Source: Liolophura sinensis
Taxonomy: Eukaryota > Mollusca > Polyplacophora > Chitonida > Chitonidae
DNA length: 64,000 nt
Direction of reading: 5' to 3'
NCBI RefSeq assembly: GCF_032854445.1
Contig: NC_088302.1
Coordinates: 10,287,338-10,351,337 of the forward strand
Position numbers and translations under genes: made by a program. Shown one piece after another: positions 59,056 to 64,000 of the stretch. The notes beneath the pieces are model-generated. The model was given only the letters and a program-made list of their open reading frames with translations, did not search any database and was not told where the DNA came from. Each line of letters opens with the position of its first letter. The stretch's first letter is position 1.

Positions 59056-61261
59056 TTACCCTAAATGATCTAAACTTCCACCCACAAAATGCAAGTAAAT
59101 GTCACAAAATATTATATTTGGTGCTAAATATTACAATTTTCTTGTAGAATATCATCCCATGTTTCAAACAAACCTCAAAACACCGTACTAAAATCAATAG
59201 AACTCTCAGAACTCTCAGCAAGTTAGTCATGGGCGAAATTTATGATCATTTAGGGGTACATAAAGTCATGATCTTAGTAGTCAATAACAGCTTTGTGGAC
59301 TTTGGCTGTATGCATAAAATTAATACGAACATCCATATTATAATATTTCCACGGTTAAAATATCAGTTTTTCTGTCACATTTGAAACATAATGATTTTGT
59401 GTGTAACATTGCTCACTTTAGGCTATGCTTTCTGTCATTTATTTCCTTGATGGAAGTACTACAGTTTAATACAAACAAAGAACATGGATAAAGACATATT
59501 TACTTGGTTAGATAATCACAGGTAATTGTTAACTAACTATATGGTAGAGACATGAAATAGGCTGACTTCCTGAATAAAAGTGAATAATATAGTATCGTAG
59601 CAAGCAGGATAGATGTAATGAGATGAAATTACTTGTTCTTTGAAGATGTCCCGGTAATAGCATGAGGAAATAGACAAGAAAGTACATAACCAGGCAACAA
59701 ACATGTGCCAGCAGCGGTTCATGTTGCAGTCATCAGGAGTTATCTGGTCATGCCGTTGTCATGGTTACTTTATAATATTGGTGCTAAAGTAATGAACTAG
59801 TTCAAGTGCACAATTATAGTACTTGATGACTTTTAGGAAAACCTGTGTAAATTTGACTGATGATACACACCAGTCTGCAAACTAGATCAGCTGATTGCCA
59901 GTTAAATAGAAATGATTGGAGAAGGTAATTGCATGCCCATGTAACAGTTATTGAGTATGTTTTCTCTGAACTTAATTAGGAGTGCATTGGTATGTTCATG
60001 GTTTCACTGATTTTTTTTCGAACAGCTTGTTTCATAATACGTTTTAGCTTTTACAAACAGCTCAGTAAGTCACTTTGTTGGTTCTGGTCAAAGTTTTGAC
60101 ACTCTACGTGTATTTTTTAATGTGTATTGGCCCTTTGACATTAACTCTCTGCATCTATGTATTGAACGGAAGTTTTGCATTCAGGTGTTTCCTACTGGGG
60201 ACATCTTTGGTAGCCTTGCTACCAAATCTAGCAAGCCCCTTTGTAAACTGGGCTTATTTATGAAGCAAGATATTTGACAATTAATATGGATACCGGTAGT
60301 TGTTTTTTTTTGTTTTTTTGTTTTTTTTTTCCACAGGTTCATGTAGATTTTATTTTGTATAAATGCTTACATGTAGTCTCAATTAGAACAGACAGTTTTT
60401 TGCCCTGCTAGTGCGCACATACTTGTGCACGATGTTGTTGTTGTATTCATGCATCTTAATCCAACAGTGATATATGACCATCAGTATTCTTGATCATGGC
60501 AAAAATTTATGCAATAATGCAGAGGCAATAAACTGATGAACCATGCATGTGTTCTATGCATGGAATACATAACTGTCATTTATTTGATATGTAATTACGC
60601 ATGCCAGTATAAACATGTAGCTTTATTAAAGACATCTCAATCAAGGAGACTTGTTATATTTGACTACTTACAGATTACAGGTTACATGCAGATGGGGACG
60701 TATTTTGTAAAGCTGTAGGAAAATGGAAGACTGGTGGGTTAGCTCTGCTATAGGCCACCTGTTACTGGTGTCCATTGTGTGCCACATATGTTCAGGTGGG
60801 AATGAACTTAAGTGTAAGCTGATCAGAAAAGGTGTGGCCTAGACTGCAGTCACATGTTTAAGGTGAAGGAGTAACATGCCCTAGCTGTGAAAACTCTACA
60901 CCTGTGATTGGTTCAAAACCAAGACAGCCTGCAAAATGGTCATGCATTGTGTTTGTTCTTTCAACCTGTCCTGTATTAATACTTTGCCACTTGTGGACAA
61001 TAGAGACCTTTAGTTAGCTGTTACAAGAACAAAGTTGTAACTTGTAACTTCAAATCAGAATTTGTTAACCTATTATAGTTTGAAGTTACAGATTTAATTT
61101 GTATAACAGGAGTGTTAATAGTTTGATGACTTGACAAAATGATACACGTATACTGAAACTATATGTACATGTAAGCATCTTGTATAACACTGCATTTTAC
61201 TTTACTGTCCTCCACTCCTGAATCTACAGGTCTTACATAGATACATGTACAGACAAACACC
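59056..61261. other. Probable intron sequence
   Basis: AT-rich, with a T-rich tract at about 60302-60330. No exon or element recognised. Confidence 0.45.
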
Positions 61262-61435
61262 AGATTTATGCATACTGTAAATCTTCAGCCTTTTTGACCT
61301 CTAAAGTACTTTTTACAGGGGAGTCTATGCATACAATTATTATGAAAATCAGACATCCAGATTTATGCATACCATAAATCTTCAACATTTTCGACCTTTT
61401 ACAGGAGAGTCTGTGCATACAATTATCATGAAAAT
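61262..61435. repeat. Tandem duplication, about 99-bp unit, two copies
   Basis: gatttatgcatac-aaatcttca (61262 and 61361), followed in both by tttt-gacc, tttacagg, gagtct-tgcatacaatta and atgaaaat. The second copy has a small deletion. Confidence 0.85.
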
Positions 61436-61872
61436 GGCACCCAAAATGATTTGTTTGTGTCACTGAAGATGCAAGCTTCATAAAACTGTGCAATACAGTT
61501 CTCTCAGAAGGTTTTAAAATATTGGTCGCAGTGATGGTTGAAAAGGTTGAAGAATTTGGGTAAATACTGTAAATAAATAAATTCTAATATACATTATTTG
61601 TACTAAACATCTGTTGATATTTGCATGAAACAAACATGTTCATTTACCATTGAAGTAGCCCTACTATCTAAGGTTCTAGTAAATTCCTGATCACATGCAC
61701 ATATACATGTATTGTAGGTCTGTGTAAAAGAGTTATAATTTGTGTGCACCTCCCGGCTGCTTTCAGATGAAATCTCTGATGTTGAAGACCTGCATTCATG
61801 TTTGTAGTACAGTGTATGTGTACAATGTATGTTTGTATACTAGTGCATACATGTACATGTACTTCTACCAAG

Positions 61873-62021
61873 GCATACAGGAATTTATAGTGGGTCAGAA
61901 TGAGGCCAGAGGCTCTGTTAAACAGGCTGTAAAGGATGATGACCCCAAGCCAGGCTATCTCAAACTGTTACAGGCCAGTCTCTCTACCATATCTACACTG
62001 GAAGGGTTATTTAAAGCTTGA
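61873..62021 (+). CDS. Candidate terminal exon, function unknown
   Basis: From a possible acceptor (cttctaccaag, edge 61873) the frame reads two bases then 48 codons, including EFIVGQNEARGSVKQAVKDD and YLKLLQASLSTISTLEGLF, to a TGA at 62019-62021. Acidic, Lys- and Leu-containing helical composition stands out from the surrounding tacatgta-rich sequence. The two-base entry phase matches the one-base exit of the 55945-56071 exon, so they could be joined. However, a UBA-like domain would be expected to continue with a WD-containing helix, which is absent, so intermediate exons or another gene are possible. Another acceptor, catacag, edge 61881, gives phase 0. Confidence 0.35.
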
Positions 62022-62287
62022 AAACAATGAACATGTATCGGGTGATACACTACACAGAGTGCCTAGAATTCTCACATTGCCACATTCTCCAACCCTAAAC
62101 TGACACATGTGCATAATAGAAAGGCGTGAAAGGTAATGTTGTTATTTGAATTTACTGTAGTAAAGATAGAAACAGTTTTATATGAAGTCCTAACTTAGTT
62201 CAGACATAAGTTTTCACAATTTAGGAAATTGAAAAGCATTTAATTATATATGAAAGTGCCACACCTACATTAATTGAAGTACATGTA

Positions 62288-62960
62288 TGTAGGATCAGTT
62301 ATATGATTGCTTGTAGGCCCCTACCAGCCTACATCTACGTGTATGTAGCATCAGTTATATGAGTGCTTGTAGGCCCCTACCAGCTTACATCTACTTGTAT
62401 GTAGCATCAGTTATATGAGTGCTTGTAGGCCCCTACCAGCCTACATCTACGTGTATGTAGCATCAGTTATATGAGTGCTTGTAGGCCCCTACCAGCCTAC
62501 ATCTACGTGTATGTAGGATCAGTTATATGAGTGCTTGTAGGCCCCTACCAGTCTACATCTACGTGTATGTAGGATCAGTTATATGAGTGCTTGTAGGCCC
62601 CCTACCAGCTTACATCTACATGTATGTAGGATCAGTTATATGAGTGCTTGTAGGCCCCTACCAGCCTACATCTACGTGTATGTAGCATCAGTTATATGAG
62701 TGCTTGTAGGCCCCTACCAGCCTACATCTACGTGTATGTAGCATCAGTTATATGAGTGCTTGTAGGCCCCTACCAGCCTACATCTACATGTATGTAGCAT
62801 CAATTATATGAGTGCTTGTAGGCCCCTACCAGCCTACATCTACGTGTATGTAGCATCAGTTATATGAGTGCTTGTAGGCCCCTACCAGCCTACATCTACA
62901 TGTATGTAGCATCAGTTATATGAGTGCTTGTAGGCCCCTACCAGCCTACATGTACATGCC
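62288..62960. repeat. Minisatellite, 56-bp unit, twelve copies
   Basis: Units repeat gtatgtagcatcagttatat, gagtgcttgtaggcccctac and cagcctacatctac with exact 56-bp spacing (cores at 62294, 62349, 62405, 62461, 62517, 62573, 62630, 62686, 62742, 62798, 62854, 62910; one unit has an extra c). Each unit contains an inverted pair gtagg-cc-cctac. Copies differ at only a few positions (c/g before atcag, c/t in agc-tacat), so the array is young or homogenised. Confidence 0.97.
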
Positions 62961-63118
62961 CAAGCAGAGATTTAAGGCTATTTTCATTAAATAAATAAAC
63001 AAATACTAGCTTACAACTTCGTTAATATTCCCATGCCTGGTTAAAGAAATGAAGCAGCGTGAAAAGTGACTGCTGAAGACATTAAAATTTTAAGAAAGTG
63101 AACTGTAATTCATATGAG

Positions 63119-63323
63119 CGTACATGTATAAAGAGAGTGGGAAGGGGGAGGGTGTTCCATAGCTGAGGTGGTTAATAGAACGCCAGGGCTTATGCGGGCT
63201 TCCTCTCCAGCCATACCCAGAGGAGGTCGTGGGTTTCCTCCCACCATAATGCTGGCCGAGGTCATATAATAAGTGAAATATTCTTGAGTACGAAATAAAA
63301 CACCAATCAAATAAATAAATAAA
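63119..63323 (+). mobile_element. SINE family 1, degraded
   Basis: Retains a shortened head (catagctgaggtggttaata), gggcttcctctccagcc, gtcgtgggtttcctcccacc, ataatgctggccg and caccaatcaaataaataaat. tcatatg at 63112 and 63324 may be the remnant of a target duplication. Confidence 0.75.
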
Positions 63324-63325
63324 TC

Positions 63326-64000
63326 ATATGTTCTTTATAGCTATCCTCAAGTCTAGCACTGAAAGAGAACACCTGTACATGTATATCATCTTTCAGGACA
63401 TTATGTATCATGTGTAAACTGGTGTGATGTGTTTATCATTGAAATTTGTGCATTTATCATGTTCATATGAACAGGTAAAAAAATGATGATTATGGTGTCA
63501 AATTGTAATTTCTATAGGTAAACAAAAAGAGGATTGCCCATTGCCCTGACTCAGCATCCTGTTTTCAAGGTTATATTGCCTTGCACTCCACTACAGTTCA
63601 CATTTGTACACATGTATATATGATGTTTACAGTAGGTCATGCTCTGAGGACATGTGTCAGGTATTACAAGCTTGCTGGCTTTTGTGTGGTATAAGGCAAG
63701 GTAACTCTGTGTGACAGCTTTAGTGACTGTGTCTGTGTCATGCTTACTGTCATCTGTGCAGGGTGTATGAAGTAGCATACCTGTGTCAGGTACAAAAGTA
63801 ACTAATTACTCACACTGAGAACATTCTCAGCAGCATATTTACATACATACACATGTATATTAATAATACATGTGTAATCTGGGCTTCACTGTCGATTGCT
63901 TCCTCAGCATATTCACTGCCCAGTGGTAATCTCATACATGTACATCTATACAGTTACATCTGCGGCATTATATTGATTACTGATCAGTCGGGCAATACCT
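63326..64000. other. Non-coding stretch to the window end
   Basis: No gene recognised. Contains tacatgta-type words similar to the rest of the intron. Confidence 0.45.

Noticed and set aside
62288..62960. CRISPR array
   Set aside because: Units are contiguous with no unique spacers, and the genome context is eukaryotic.

Overview
This window looks like nuclear DNA of a marine lophotrochozoan animal, most likely a mollusc. The reasons are indirect. It is AT-rich and intron-like, with no operons. It is littered with two tRNA-derived SINE families whose 3' ends ('gcgtaaaacaccaatcaaataaata' type and 'aagtacgacgttaaac' type) I associate with molluscs. It carries BEL/Pao, Tc1/mariner, Mutator-like and hAT-like elements, and is rich in tacatgta-type simple sequence. 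No rRNA, true tRNA, CRISPR or bacterial gene was seen. Most of the window is non-coding, so exons can only be inferred from splice signals and reading phase.

Region by region: 1-9 kb is non-coding apart from two phase-compatible candidate exons at 6938-7029 and 7336-7414. From 3.5 to 22.3 kb there are three diverged, same-order copies (A, B, C) of one multi-kilobase sequence, so this is an old tandem duplication; a fragment (D) lies near 27.7 kb. Copy B was interrupted by a decayed BEL/Pao retrotransposon (12.24-15.17 kb) bounded by 79-bp direct repeats. From 28.8 to 30.4 kb, on the minus strand, lies the best protein-coding gene: a two-exon model for a Cys-rich, nuclear-type protein of unknown family, with four CRE/ATF-like sites just upstream of its start.

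From 39.5 to 44.1 kb is a Mutator-like transposase pseudogene enclosed by two near-identical 458-bp direct repeats, each with its own inverted ends. A Tc1-like element with intact terminal inverted repeats but a broken, internally deleted transposase follows at 44.4-45.8 kb.

At 48.2 kb a CCAAT + NRF1 + YY1-type promoter drives a plus-strand gene. Its first exon is untranslated and ends at a gtgagt donor. After a 7.7-kb intron, which holds an hAT-like foldback element at 49.3-50.3 kb, the start codon lies in exon 2 (55945-56071), which encodes the beginning of a UBA-like helical domain. The rest of the window is probably intron of this gene. It contains a cluster of minisatellites: 52 bp x4, 27 bp x8 carrying RFX X-box half-sites, 99 bp x2 and 56 bp x12. 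A candidate terminal exon lies at 61873-62021.
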